Numbered from the stretch's first letter, positions 1 through 8,125 are shown. The stretch: 64,000 bases of DNA from a bacterium 1XD21-13 (GCA_009917555.1 QZDX01000002.1:1-64000); one strand, 5' to 3'. Translations and numbers: made by a program. The notes: generated from the sequence alone by a model not told the origin.

Positions 1-189
1 GATAACCGAATAACTGCCAGGTATTGAATTTTCAAGGTGCATAGGCTAAATCTATGTGCGAAGTTTGAGTTTATAATCTATTTGATCCGGAAATTTCAAG
101 AATATCGAGAAATACGGGAATGAGCGAATCTCTAAAAGAATATGAGATGCAAGATTTCACTTCCCATAGACACAGAATTTTTTACGCCC
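1..189 (-). other. Gene-free left edge, resembles rRNA operon spacer
   Basis: No gene is visible here. On the minus strand, bases 37 to 22 read CCTTGAAAATTCAATA, close to the CCTTGAAAACTGAATA-type sequence common in Firmicute 16S-23S spacers. An rRNA operon transcribed leftwards may therefore lie just outside the window. The match is short and no 16S, 23S or tRNA sequence is present, so this is only a hint. Confidence 0.25.
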
Positions 190-579
190 TCATTTAAACA
201 GTTCCTTAAATTCTAAAAGTAGTCTTTCATATTCGTTATCCCAATTACGTGCTCCATGCACCCGCTGTATTTTTTCTTCAAATGCCTCATAAAAATCAAC
301 TTTTTTATAATTTGGATTATTTATAAAAACTCTTATTAGAAGTTCTAGCATTTGTCCATTGTACATTTCCCCACATAATGGATTATTAAGAAGTTGTTTG
401 CACGCAAGAGGTATTGCAATATCAAGGTAAATTTCTTGTCGTAGCATATGAGAAATATCACCAATTGTAAGCATATCCATATTTTTTTGAACCATATCAT
501 AAAACCATTCATCCAACGGCGATTCTCGCTTTAGCTCTTTTAATTCTATACCTTTTAACTTATATATGGCTGATTTCAT
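190..579 (-). CDS. CDI/polymorphic-toxin immunity protein (predicted, orphan)
   Basis: Predicted immunity protein of 129 residues that would bind and neutralise a cognate toxin in the cytoplasm. It has no signal peptide or membrane segment. The pattern LTIGDISHMLRQ, then IPLA, then NPLCGEMYNGQ is what I recall from the 'contact-dependent growth inhibition system immunity protein' family. The start is supported by GGAGG about eight bases upstream, and the ATG overlaps the preceding stop by one base (TAATG), a typical translational-coupling arrangement. No intact toxin gene lies upstream; only a short unplaced frame remains, so the gene appears to be an orphan. The family assignment rests on pattern memory; the gene itself is convincing. 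Confidence 0.6.
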   Translation of the reverse strand: MKSAIYKLKGIELKELKRESPLDEWFYDMVQKNMDMLTIGDISHMLRQEIYLDIAIPLACKQLLNNPLCGEMYNGQMLELLIRVFINNPNYKKVDFYEAFEEKIQRVHGARNWDNEYERLLLEFKELFK

Positions 580-824
580 TAATCAATTCCTCCATATGGT
601 GCAAACATTTCTTGAATATATAAGTTATTTTTATGGAGATATATAATACTGTTACTGTCCGCATTGTCAATTATGCTTTTTACGCTATACAGGTGCTTCA
701 AAATGAAATGACCAAAGAAGCGGAACGGAGCAAAAATGGCTGTTCCCGGCTCCGTGATTTTTTCTATTAGCTTATGCATCCGCCTTTCTGACTGCCATCC
801 GAAACAGAACAAAGCCCACCGCAA
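579..824 (-). pseudogene. Possible 3' remnant of a toxin gene
   Basis: Short frame of 81 codons ending one base into the start of the immunity gene. Its first 18 codons are antisense to the end of the MFS transporter gene, so its start cannot be genuine. If real, it is the truncated 3' end of a longer gene that once preceded the immunity gene, as expected for a toxin. I recognise no domain. The tail (NNLYIQEMFAPYGGID) has ordinary composition. The alternative is a chance frame. Confidence 0.25.
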
Positions 825-2007
825 ACATCACCGCCAGAATTGACACTCCTGCCCGTGAGGTATTAAAAAGCTGGGTGGAAACTCCCATAAGCAGCGTCCC
901 CATAAAGGCAGCGCCCTTGCCGAAGATATCAAAGAAGCCAAAATACTCCGTGGCTTTCTCCTTTGGCACAATTTTTGCAAAATAAGATCGGGACAGAGAC
1001 TGGATCGCCCCCTGGAACACGGCCACCCACACGGCCAGGAACCAGAATTCCCAGGTTTTGTCAAGCTGCAGGGCAAACAGCACCACGCCGAAATAGCCGA
1101 TGATGGAGGCCTCAATCAGCACCGTATTTTTCACCCTCTTGGAAAGATAGCCAAAGAGAATGGAGCAGGGAAATGCCACCACCTGGGTCAGCAGCAATGC
1201 CAGCAAAAGGTTGGTATCGCTGATTCCCACATCCTTTCCGTAGGAGGTTGCCATATCAATGATCGTATACACACCGTCAATATAGAAGAAAAAGGCAAGA
1301 AGAAAATACCAGATGGCGGGCTTTCTGCGAACCTCCGCAAAAATACCGGCCAAACGCCCGAAGCTGTCCCGCACCGGATGGGCAGTTCTCTCCACATAAT
1401 GCTTCTGCTCATAGCTTTTCAGCAGAGGCAGCGTCACCAGAAGCCACCAGGCGGCATTGATCAAAAAGGCAATGGCCATGGCAGCATTGCCGCTGATGCC
1501 GATTGTGTCGGAGCAGAGCACAAAAACAAGGCTGAAAATAAAGGGAACGCAGCTTCCGATATATCCCCAGGCATAGCCTTGGGCAGACACCACATCCATC
1601 CGCTCATCCGTCGTCACATCCCCCAGCATGGCATCGTAGAAAACAAGGCTGGCATTTAAGCCCACCTTGGCCAGCACATATATCACCAGAAAAACAAGCC
1701 AGGTCTTCGGTACGGAAAGGCCGGCGCAGCCAATCACCCCCATCATTACAAAAAAGGTAAACACCGGCTTTTTAAAGCCCTTAGTATCCGCCAGCGTTCC
1801 AAGAATGGGGCCGAGAACCGCCACAATAATGGTGACAATGGAAGTGGCATAGCTGAAATAGGCCGTAGAGTCAGCCGCACTGACTCCGCTATTCTCAGCG
1901 ATATTTTTATAATAGATGGGAATGATGGTGGCAGCCAAAAGCACAAAGGCCGAGTTGCCCACATCATAAAGAATCCATCTCTTTTCCAGCTTCGTCAATT
2001 TATCCAT
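772..2007 (-). CDS. MFS transporter, UMF1/Atg22-like family
   Basis: Integral membrane transporter of 411 residues with about 12 hydrophobic segments. The N-terminus, WILYDVGNSAFVLLAATIIP, is characteristic of the UMF1/Atg22-like branch of the major facilitator superfamily, and GTLADTKGFKKP matches the loop 2-3 motif of MFS proteins. The substrate is unknown. The start is backed by AGGAGAGTGG just upstream. It follows the phospholipase-like gene after a 15-base gap, so the two are probably co-transcribed from the promoter near 2971-2999. Length is normal for the family and no damage is visible. Confidence 0.88.
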   Translation of the reverse strand: MDKLTKLEKRWILYDVGNSAFVLLAATIIPIYYKNIAENSGVSAADSTAYFSYATSIVTIIVAVLGPILGTLADTKGFKKPVFTFFVMMGVIGCAGLSVPKTWLVFLVIYVLAKVGLNASLVFYDAMLGDVTTDERMDVVSAQGYAWGYIGSCVPFIFSLVFVLCSDTIGISGNAAMAIAFLINAAWWLLVTLPLLKSYEQKHYVERTAHPVRDSFGRLAGIFAEVRRKPAIWYFLLAFFFYIDGVYTIIDMATSYGKDVGISDTNLLLALLLTQVVAFPCSILFGYLSKRVKNTVLIEASIIGYFGVVLFALQLDKTWEFWFLAVWVAVFQGAIQSLSRSYFAKIVPKEKATEYFGFFDIFGKGAAFMGTLLMGVSTQLFNTSRAGVSILAVMFAVGFVLFRMAVRKADA

Positions 2008-2022
2008 TCCACTCTCCTATTC

Positions 2023-2814
2023 CTATTTCTCATAATCCCTGGCAAGCCGCGGACTTAACGGCTCTCCAGTGGCAATCCCATAGACATATTCCTCAATTAC
2101 TTCCGCTGTAGGAACCACCGCTCCATGCAGGCGCTCCTTAAGATAAACACGGCTTTCACTGCAGACCGGATTGGGTACTCCGTCCATAATAAGGCCGCCA
2201 ATCTGCCTGTCCTGTCCCGCTATTTTCGACAGACCACGCAGAAACAGCCTCTTTCCCGCTGTAGGGCACTGGAAAAAACGAATGCACCGGCGAAAGCCCT
2301 GAATGGACTGATCAATCTGTCGGGCCGTCACTCCTTCAAACATAGATGCAATGGCTTCCTCCGTGTCATGATCCTGGCACAGATGGGCGGTACAGTTCAG
2401 CCGCACCGGATCTTTTCCGTCCTCCTCTATCAAAAACCGGTCAAAATCCGTCTCAATGGCCAGGTGGCCCAGATGATGCTCCTCCGCATAGTCATTGATG
2501 TAGGGATGGCACTCGCTGTCCAGCATAAAATGGCAGAGAAAGCCGCAGAGATAAGATAAAAGCACATTGCTGGGATGCTCCTGATACCTCTGTCTCCCCT
2601 TTTCAAAAAAATCAATCGCCGGCTCTTTGTGCATCTGCACGCCAAGCTGATTGACCCTGTTCTTCCACACCGGACGGTAATAAAACACCAGATCCGGCCC
2701 GTGAAGCCCAAGCAGGTAGGCGGCCTTATTTTCCTTTATGATGGTTTGTATCTCCTTTAGCAAAGCCTTATAAACCAGCTTGCCGAATTGATAATGTGCG
2801 TAGGTTGCAGGCAT
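2023..2814 (-). CDS. Zinc-dependent phospholipase C family protein
   Basis: A 263-residue protein related to the zinc-dependent phospholipase C/S1-P1 nuclease fold. Visible metal-ligand candidates are the N-terminal AHYQFG, LGLHGPD around residues 56-62, FLCHFMLDSECHPYI around 112-126 (H...D...H) and the following HHLGHLAIETDFD. No signal peptide is evident, unlike secreted toxins of this fold, so a cytoplasmic or housekeeping role is likely; such proteins are common in Lachnospiraceae but not functionally defined. It heads a two-gene unit with the MFS transporter. A 7-8 bp hairpin at 2830-2861 lies in its leader directly before the start codon and could affect translation. Confidence 0.8.
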   Translation of the reverse strand: MPATYAHYQFGKLVYKALLKEIQTIIKENKAAYLLGLHGPDLVFYYRPVWKNRVNQLGVQMHKEPAIDFFEKGRQRYQEHPSNVLLSYLCGFLCHFMLDSECHPYINDYAEEHHLGHLAIETDFDRFLIEEDGKDPVRLNCTAHLCQDHDTEEAIASMFEGVTARQIDQSIQGFRRCIRFFQCPTAGKRLFLRGLSKIAGQDRQIGGLIMDGVPNPVCSESRVYLKERLHGAVVPTAEVIEEYVYGIATGEPLSPRLARDYEK

Positions 2815-2970
2815 AATATGATTCCCATTATTGCGGCAGATATATCCCTCTAAGCCGCAATCCTTTCTCTCTTAATTTGCGAAGTTTTGCTGCTTTTTAT
2901 CCCTGCAGGCGGCAAGCCAGGCTGATAATCGGCACACGTCACCGTTCTGTGGGATATCCATGTTAAAAAA

Positions 2971-2999
2971 ATTATAGCACAAAGGAACATTCGTGTCAT
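2971..2999 (-). promoter_or_regulatory. Sigma-A promoter for phospholipase-MFS operon
   Basis: On the minus strand: -35 ATGACA (2994-2999), 17-base spacer, -10 TATAAT (2971-2976). It lies about 155 bases upstream of the phospholipase-like start in the divergent intergenic region. The rest of 2815-3151 holds only this promoter, the leader hairpin at 2830-2861 and the opposite-strand promoter. Confidence 0.65.
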
Positions 3000-3036
3000 C
3001 TTGGATTTTTACAAATCCGGCGTTACAGTTCGGTTC

Positions 3037-3065
3037 TTCCCATTATGTCCGTTTCATGCTATAAT
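3037..3065 (+). promoter_or_regulatory. Extended -10 promoter for ferritin-like gene
   Basis: Plus-strand TGCTATAAT (extended -10; hexamer 3060-3065) with a weak TTCCCA -35 seventeen bases upstream (3037-3042). It is placed about 85 bases before the start of the ferritin-like gene. Confidence 0.5.
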
Positions 3066-3151
3066 TTGTTACAGGCCTTTTCAGAATTTCTGAAATTTTC
3101 TATATCCGGGTCTCCTGTTACACTATTTTATCAAGAAAGAGGTACACTGTC

Positions 3152-3898
3152 ATGATTTCCTTATCCGCCCTTCCCATTGGTGACTTATCCCAATTTGACT
3201 GGATTGCCCGTTTTAAAGCCAACCAAGTGCACCGACTACAAATTGATTTTTCTACAGAGCCGGAACTAACTCCCCTGGAAAGAAGCTTAATCTCCCCCTC
3301 CATTCAAAGCTTTCAAAAAGGCGAAGCCTCCGAGGGACGCTTCCTTCTTCACCATGCCAAACAATATGCCGACCGCAGCCACGACCCGAACTATCCGGAA
3401 ACAATGAAGTGGTTTGTCCTAGAGGAAAACTGGCACTCTTCCTATCTAAAAAAATATATGGATTACCACCAGATTCCTGTAGCCAGGCATTCCTTTCCGG
3501 ATGATATCTTCCGCCTTCTGAGGAAAATCGGAGGACTGCGGTCTGAAATCGTGGTCCTCGTAACGGCTGAAATGATCGCTCTGTCCTATTACCGGGCATT
3601 GGCAGAATGTGTAGATTCACCTGCCTTAAAAAGCATCTGCAGGCAGATGCTGAAAGATGAACTGCCCCATATCGTGTTTCAGTCTTACACCTTATACAAG
3701 CTGAAATCTCATCCTCTTCAAAAGCTGCTCCGCATTCTTTTGATGGAAGTCACCATGACAGTTGTCTGGTTTTGCTATAAAAAAGTTTTTCAGGCAGGGG
3801 GATACTCTTACTGCCGCCTGGCATCTGACTGCCTAGGCTATCTCAAGCAGTCTATTCAAATAGAAGAAACCGGAACTCTCAGTCAAAAAAATCAATAG
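3152..3898 (+). CDS. Ferritin-like di-iron protein
   Basis: A 248-residue protein I cannot assign to a named family, but the helical region shows the full di-iron carboxylate ligand pattern of the ferritin-like superfamily: a Glu in FQKGEASEGRF (E58 or E61), ExxH at E92-H95 (EENWH), Glu at E140 (TAEMIALSYYRAL) and ExxH at E170-H173 (DELPH). Expected roles are an oxygen-dependent oxidase/oxygenase or a peroxide-scavenging protein. There is no signal peptide. AGAGG precedes the ATG by nine bases. The Cys/Gly-rich gene follows in the same direction after 65 bases. Ligand spacing supports the fold; the reaction is unknown. Confidence 0.7.
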   Translation: MISLSALPIGDLSQFDWIARFKANQVHRLQIDFSTEPELTPLERSLISPSIQSFQKGEASEGRFLLHHAKQYADRSHDPNYPETMKWFVLEENWHSSYLKKYMDYHQIPVARHSFPDDIFRLLRKIGGLRSEIVVLVTAEMIALSYYRALAECVDSPALKSICRQMLKDELPHIVFQSYTLYKLKSHPLQKLLRILLMEVTMTVVWFCYKKVFQAGGYSYCRLASDCLGYLKQSIQIEETGTLSQKNQ

Positions 3899-3963
3899 AA
3901 ATTCACACTTTCCCCAATTTGACATAGTATGGGATTGTAAATAATTATTTTGGAGGATTTCTC

Positions 3964-4209
3964 ATGAGTGATTTGACTGCTACAAACTGTGGATGCGGAT
4001 GTAATGAAATGTCCGGTAACAACAACTGCTGTTCCTGGATCTGGATTCTTCTTCTGCTCTCCTGCTGCGGCGGATGCGGTGGCAACGGCAGCTTCTGGGG
4101 CGGCAACGGCGGATGCGGCGACAACAGCTGTCTGTGGATCATCCTGCTCCTGTTCTGCTGTGGCGGCAATGGCGGCTTCTGCGGCGGAAACAATGGATGC
4201 GGCTGCTAA
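3964..4209 (+). CDS. Cys/Gly-rich small membrane-associated protein
   Basis: An 81-residue protein of the type often labelled 'chorion class high-cysteine protein' in Lachnospiraceae. It contains two copies of a module: a Cys/Asn/Gly-rich turn, a hydrophobic stretch (WIWILLLLSCC, then LWIILLLFCC), then GGxGG repeats, ending NNGCGC. More than a fifth of its residues are Cys. Function is unknown; the hydrophobic cores suggest membrane association and the cysteines metal binding or disulfide cross-linking. GGAGG lies seven bases before the ATG. A TTGACA (3919-3924) upstream is a possible -35, but the best -10 partner would place the transcript start at the ribosome site, so the promoter is unsettled. 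Confidence 0.75.
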   Translation: MSDLTATNCGCGCNEMSGNNNCCSWIWILLLLSCCGGCGGNGSFWGGNGGCGDNSCLWIILLLFCCGGNGGFCGGNNGCGC

Positions 4210-4225
4210 TCAGCTATCCGAAAGG

Positions 4226-4253
4226 GCCGGCTCTACGGAGCCGGCTTTTCTTT
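4226..4253 (+). terminator. Rho-independent terminator of Cys/Gly-rich gene
   Basis: Eight-base-pair stem GCCGGCTC/GAGCCGGC (4226-4233, 4238-4245) with a TACG loop followed by TTTTCTTT. It also overlaps the 3' end of the antisense small gene at 4233-4394. Confidence 0.85.
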
Positions 4254-4394
4254 CACCTTATCTCTTGCAGTAGTATTGCTTTGTACCCCCTTTTTGCCTG
4301 CCGCACCCGCATCCCTTTTCTCTCGCTCCTTTCGTTCCATGCACTCCTCGTCAAGCTCGTAAATCGTTGTGTCATCTATGATCAAGCGTCCCAT
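4233..4394 (-). CDS. Small hypothetical protein (53 aa), antisense/convergent
   Basis: A 53-codon frame on the minus strand beginning MGRLIIDDTTIYELDEEC and followed by a charged tail rich in Lys, Arg and Glu. The ATG is preceded by GGAGG at a proper distance (GGAGGCTGTAATG). The N-terminal block has the look of a structured protein, and I recall similar MGRLIIDxxxIYExDEEC starts in Lachnospiraceae small proteins. The stop codon falls inside the terminator hairpin of the convergent Cys/Gly-rich gene. Function unknown. The remainder of 4395-4535 holds no gene that I can see. Confidence 0.5.
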   Translation of the reverse strand: MGRLIIDDTTIYELDEECMERKEREKRDAGAAGKKGVQSNTTARDKVKEKPAP

Positions 4395-4535
4395 TACAGC
4401 CTCCATTTTACTTATTTTAGTTCTCTTGCACTCTCAGGACAGATAGACACCGCCCCGTAAAGCATCATTTTTTCTATATCATATTCATTTTTCTGCAGTT
4501 GGTACATATATTAAATAGGAAGAGGGGGAAACCAT

Positions 4536-5027
4536 ATGAACTTCACGGAAGATGGTTATAAAGTTCTTCATGATGTACAGAAAAAATGCAATGAGTTAAA
4601 CCAAAAAATTGATTCGATTATCCGGATTATGGAGATCATGACTGTCTATATGCAGTATTCAAATAAAATGGCTGACATGCCAGAGGGACCCGACATGGCT
4701 CAGATGGCTGATATCCTGTCAAAAATGGCGGGCATGTCTCAGATGGATCATGGGGCGTATATGGACGGCCAGCCGTCCCAGGAGCAGACGTTTTATGATT
4801 TCCAGGCAGATTCGGAGGAGGATTCCCCGCCGCCCATGCCGGAAAGGAGTGAGACCATGAATCCAAATGATTTTCAGAAGATTATGAACGCAGCCAAAAG
4901 CTCCAATCAGCAGATGACACAGGAGGAATTCAACCAGATTTTTGAGACGCTAAAGCAAGGAAAATCCCCGGAGGAAGTTGCCCGGATGGAGCAGATGGTA
5001 CAGTTGGCGAAAAGTTTTATGAAGTAG
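4536..5027 (+). CDS. Hypothetical Met/Gln-rich coiled-coil protein
   Basis: A 163-residue soluble protein that I do not recognise by function. The first 45 residues form a likely coiled coil (heptads in LHDVQKKCNELNQKIDSII), followed by a Met-rich middle (MADILSKMAGMSQMDH), an acidic Pro-rich linker and a C-terminal helical block starting MNPNDFQKIMNAAKSSNQ. The repeated Met/Gln/Asp composition recalls spore or scaffold-type proteins, but nothing proves it. GAGGGGG precedes the ATG by about seven bases. It is convergent with the HPr-dehydrogenase gene; a long inverted repeat separates the two. Confidence 0.6.
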   Translation: MNFTEDGYKVLHDVQKKCNELNQKIDSIIRIMEIMTVYMQYSNKMADMPEGPDMAQMADILSKMAGMSQMDHGAYMDGQPSQEQTFYDFQADSEEDSPPPMPERSETMNPNDFQKIMNAAKSSNQQMTQEEFNQIFETLKQGKSPEEVARMEQMVQLAKSFMK

Positions 5028-5036
5028 GGACGGGAC

Positions 5037-5137
5037 GCACAGACGGGACGCAGCAGGACAGGCGGACGGACTTTTCCATATCGGTGTTCGGACGGTTCAT
5101 CGTACACGCTGTCTGCTCTGCTGCGGCCCGTCTGTGC
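5037..5137. repeat. Long imperfect inverted repeat between convergent genes
   Basis: GCACAGACGGG (5037-5047) pairs with CCCGTCTGTGC (5127-5137), and after one mismatch CGCAGCAG (5049-5056) pairs with CTGCTGCG (5118-5125); a few further pairs follow. The loop is about 60 bases. No U-run follows on either strand, so it is not a canonical intrinsic terminator, though its position between convergent genes fits a termination or RNA-stability role. Confidence 0.65.
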
Positions 5138-5169
5138 TGTCAGCTTCAGATCGTTGATTTTGATTTAAG

Positions 5170-6462
5170 TCAGGCTTTTACTTCTGCGTTGCCATAGTCA
5201 TTTCCCTCATTGAAATTCCGGGCATTTTCCATGGTAACGACAGCGATGGCCTGCATGGCTTCTCTGGTGAAAAATGCCTGATGGCTGGTCAGTACTACCT
5301 GGGGGAACATGAGAAGTCGGGCCGTGATATCATCCGTGATCACCTTATCGCTGCGGTCCGTATACACATTCTCATCCTCGCCCTCGTAAACATCCAGAGC
5401 CACGGCCTGGAATTTACCCTTTTTCAGAGCAGCAATCAGTGCTTCATTATCAACCAATGCACCTCTTGCCGTATTCACCAGCATAGCGGTATCTTTCATC
5501 CATCCAATGCTTTCTTCATTGACAATGTGATGGGTGGCGGGAAACAGCGGTGCATGGAGAGAAATCAGATCCGCACGGCGGAACAGTTCTTCCTTGTCCA
5601 CATAAGTCAGGACTCCCTCCTTTTCCAGCTCCTCATTCGGATAAGCATCCCAGCCCAGCACCGTCATTCCATATCCCTTGCAGATCCTTGCCATGCACAC
5701 GCCAATCTTACCGGTGCCCACGATTCCGGCTACCCTGTTGTGCAAATCCAATCCCAGAAGTCCGCTTAATGCAAAGTTATTATCCTTTACCTTATTATAC
5801 GCCTTATGAAGCCGGCGGTTTGCTTCCTGAACAATCGCCATGGCATGCTCTGCCACCGCATAGGGAGAATAAGCCGGCACACGCAAAATCGTAATTCCGC
5901 AGTCTCTTGCCGCTTCCAGATCCACGTTGTTGAATCCGGCACATCGCAGAAGAATCAGCCGTATGCCGCATTCCTTTAGGCGTTCCACCACCGGGCGGGA
6001 TACATTGTCGTTGACGAAGACACAGACCGCATCATAGCCGTCCGCCAGATTCACAGTCTCCAGTCCCAAATTAGATGTAAAATAATGGATGTCCGAATTA
6101 TAGGTTCCCTCTCCCTTATCTCTGGTTAGTTCGCTGAAAAAGATCCGATCGTAATCCTTGGCACCAAAAAAGGCAATCCGCAGCAGCTTGGCAGCCTTTT
6201 TTTCATTAAACTCCTTGTCGATCACTGCCTGAACCGCCCTCCAGGCCTGATCCTCATCCTCTCCGTTCACCTGTATGGTCAGGGTATCTCCCACCTTTAC
6301 ACGCAGAGCCAAAAGCTCCAGCACATTGCGTCCGTCAGCCACTTTTCCGTTTGCCGCCACCGTGACAATACTTTTGAAGTTTACACAGCACTGAGCCAGC
6401 AGTGCACAGGGACGTGCGTGAACCCCCATGGGATTCGTTACCTGATATACGATTTCTTTCAT
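5170..6462 (-). CDS. HPr domain fused to D-lactate dehydrogenase-type 2-hydroxyacid dehydrogenase
   Basis: A 430-residue fusion. Residues 1-86 are an HPr phosphocarrier domain with the phospho-acceptor His15 in GVHARP; the regulatory Ser46 position is Asn46. Residues 93-430 are an LdhA-like NAD-dependent D-2-hydroxyacid dehydrogenase: RIAFFGAKDYD start, GTGKIG nucleotide-binding loop (249-254), catalytic Arg333 (NTARG), Glu362 (DVYEGE) and His394 (SHQAF). The likely reaction is pyruvate + NADH to D-lactate. The fusion suggests that PTS phosphorylation controls, or is sensed by, the dehydrogenase. AAGGAG precedes the ATG. The gene stands alone and is convergent with the gene at 4536. Substrate and regulation are inferred; the domains are plain to see. 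Confidence 0.88.
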   Translation of the reverse strand: MKEIVYQVTNPMGVHARPCALLAQCCVNFKSIVTVAANGKVADGRNVLELLALRVKVGDTLTIQVNGEDEDQAWRAVQAVIDKEFNEKKAAKLLRIAFFGAKDYDRIFFSELTRDKGEGTYNSDIHYFTSNLGLETVNLADGYDAVCVFVNDNVSRPVVERLKECGIRLILLRCAGFNNVDLEAARDCGITILRVPAYSPYAVAEHAMAIVQEANRRLHKAYNKVKDNNFALSGLLGLDLHNRVAGIVGTGKIGVCMARICKGYGMTVLGWDAYPNEELEKEGVLTYVDKEELFRRADLISLHAPLFPATHHIVNEESIGWMKDTAMLVNTARGALVDNEALIAALKKGKFQAVALDVYEGEDENVYTDRSDKVITDDITARLLMFPQVVLTSHQAFFTREAMQAIAVVTMENARNFNEGNDYGNAEVKA

Positions 6463-6728
6463 AGCCTTTCTACTCCTTTCCCCAGGGCTTTCCCCATTTT
6501 TAAATTCTTATTTGAAAATGCAGAAACTACACTCCGAGAGCAAGCGTCCCCTTGTTCCTGGAGGGCGTACACTCTTACGATTAATATGTCCAAAAGAACC
6601 GCAACAATGCATAGCTCCTGTGAACAAACGTGTCCGAAAGCCCTTTAAATTTCTTTTGTAAAAACCGCCACCCGGCATTTCTTTAACCAAAATGCACCCC
6701 TTTTACTTACGTTTCCCCTCAGCTTGAT

Positions 6729-8084
6729 TTACAACTTGCTGATATCAACCTCATATATTATATTTAGAGGTATCTCTTCCTGCCGCAGAAACATAACCTC
6801 ATACCAGGGAAGATACGTAATTCCATTCTCTGTCTCTATATTCCCTTTGCAGAATACATAGGACGGATTGTTCTTCCATACTTCCACAGCTTTTATACGG
6901 TTCAGGGCCGGATGTTTTTTATAATTATTCCCGGATTTCACCTCAATTTGCAGCACTTTCATGCCTTTGGAAACCAGAAAATCCAGTTCCCCTATTTTCT
7001 TTGTATCAAAATAGTTCAGGGAAAATCCGTTTGCTTTCAGCTGCTGAGCCATCATGTTTTCCAGGATACTGCCCATGTTAATCTTCATATTGCCCTGCAA
7101 AAGATCCAATTGAATATTTTCCATACAAGCGGCACACAAAAGGCCTGTATCGCATAGGAACAGTTTGAAAAGGCTGTGCTTTTCATTAAGCTGTAAGGGT
7201 GCTCTTGGCTCGGTCACATTGTAGCAGGGAAGAGCCACACCTGCATCTGCCAGCCATAGAAAGCTGTTTTCATAGCGGTTCTGCCTGCCATTGGGATCGA
7301 TATCCCGCAAAACAAACCGCCGGTTCTTTTCATTTAACTGTGCCGGAATGCTGTCAAAAATAGCCTTGATCTTAATCCTGTCATTTCCGAAAGCATACTT
7401 TGCGATATCCAGACGATAAAGCTCCAAAATCTCTCTTTGATAAGAAACAACCTGTCCGATATCATGAGTTTCTGTATAGATTCTCACGGCTTCCGGCATT
7501 CCGCCTACTACTATATAGCTGTAAAACAGTCTGCACATAGTGTTATGCACAGAATCGGACACCGGAACCAGCTTTTCAAAGCATTCCTGCAGATATTGTA
7601 TGGTAGAATCCTGCACACTATTTGCAAGAAGAAACTCCTCGAAATCCATGGGAAACATTTGATAGATTTCCTCAAATCCCACCGGATAAGAGAGAATCTC
7701 TTTCTGCCGCTGTCCAAGAAGCGATCCGGACTCCACATAGTCAAACCGTCCGTCCTCCACTAAAAACTTGATAGCAGTCCGTACCCGGGGGCACTCCTGC
7801 ACCTCATCAAAGAAGATTAAGGTATTGTGGGGCTCCATGGGCTGCCGAACATAAGCCGTCAAGTTTGTAATCAAACGATCCGCTTCAAAGGAATCCGCAA
7901 AAATTCCAGCCGCTTGCTGGTCTGTGGCAAAATTGATTTCTACAAAGTACTTATATTCTCTGTGTCCGAACTCCCGGATGATGGTTGTTTTTCCAATCTG
8001 CCTGGCTCCCACAATGCAGAGAGCTTTCCGGTGGGACTCGTGCTTCCACTCCTCTAGCTTTGCATATGCTTTCCTATATAGCAT
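6729..8084 (-). CDS. ATP-binding protein, AAA_14 + DUF4143
   Basis: A 451-residue ATPase of the large family found in many copies in gut anaerobes. The N-terminal AAA_14 domain has Walker A GARQIGKTT (about residues 27-35) and Walker B TLIFFDEVQE; the C-terminal half has DUF4143 with the closing nuclease-like signature GELDFLVSKGMKVLQIEVKSG (about residues 367-387; the E-L-D...E-V-K pattern resembles a PD-(D/E)XK core). The cellular role is not established. GGAGGG precedes the ATG, and directly upstream is one copy of the short hairpin repeat also found before rnfB and rnfE, then a large palindromic element. Full-length and apparently intact. The 266 bases downstream (6463-6728) hold no gene. 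Confidence 0.82.
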   Translation of the reverse strand: MLYRKAYAKLEEWKHESHRKALCIVGARQIGKTTIIREFGHREYKYFVEINFATDQQAAGIFADSFEADRLITNLTAYVRQPMEPHNTLIFFDEVQECPRVRTAIKFLVEDGRFDYVESGSLLGQRQKEILSYPVGFEEIYQMFPMDFEEFLLANSVQDSTIQYLQECFEKLVPVSDSVHNTMCRLFYSYIVVGGMPEAVRIYTETHDIGQVVSYQREILELYRLDIAKYAFGNDRIKIKAIFDSIPAQLNEKNRRFVLRDIDPNGRQNRYENSFLWLADAGVALPCYNVTEPRAPLQLNEKHSLFKLFLCDTGLLCAACMENIQLDLLQGNMKINMGSILENMMAQQLKANGFSLNYFDTKKIGELDFLVSKGMKVLQIEVKSGNNYKKHPALNRIKAVEVWKNNPSYVFCKGNIETENGITYLPWYEVMFLRQEEIPLNIIYEVDISKL

Positions 8085-8104
8085 GGCAGGACCCTCCTAC
8101 TAAA

Positions 8105-8125
8105 ATTGCTAAGCAATAGTACTAA
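8105..8125 (-). repeat. Short RBS-proximal hairpin repeat, copy A
   Basis: ATTGC-TAA-GCAAT stem-loop followed by AGTACTAA on the plus strand; read on the minus strand it sits just before the ribosome site of the ATPase gene. Copies B (11666-11687) and C (13092-13113) have the same layout. Confidence 0.6.

Noticed and set aside
741-766. Terminator after the MFS transporter gene
   Set aside because: A GGAGC/GCTCC stem exists but its T-run is on the plus strand, where no gene would use it.
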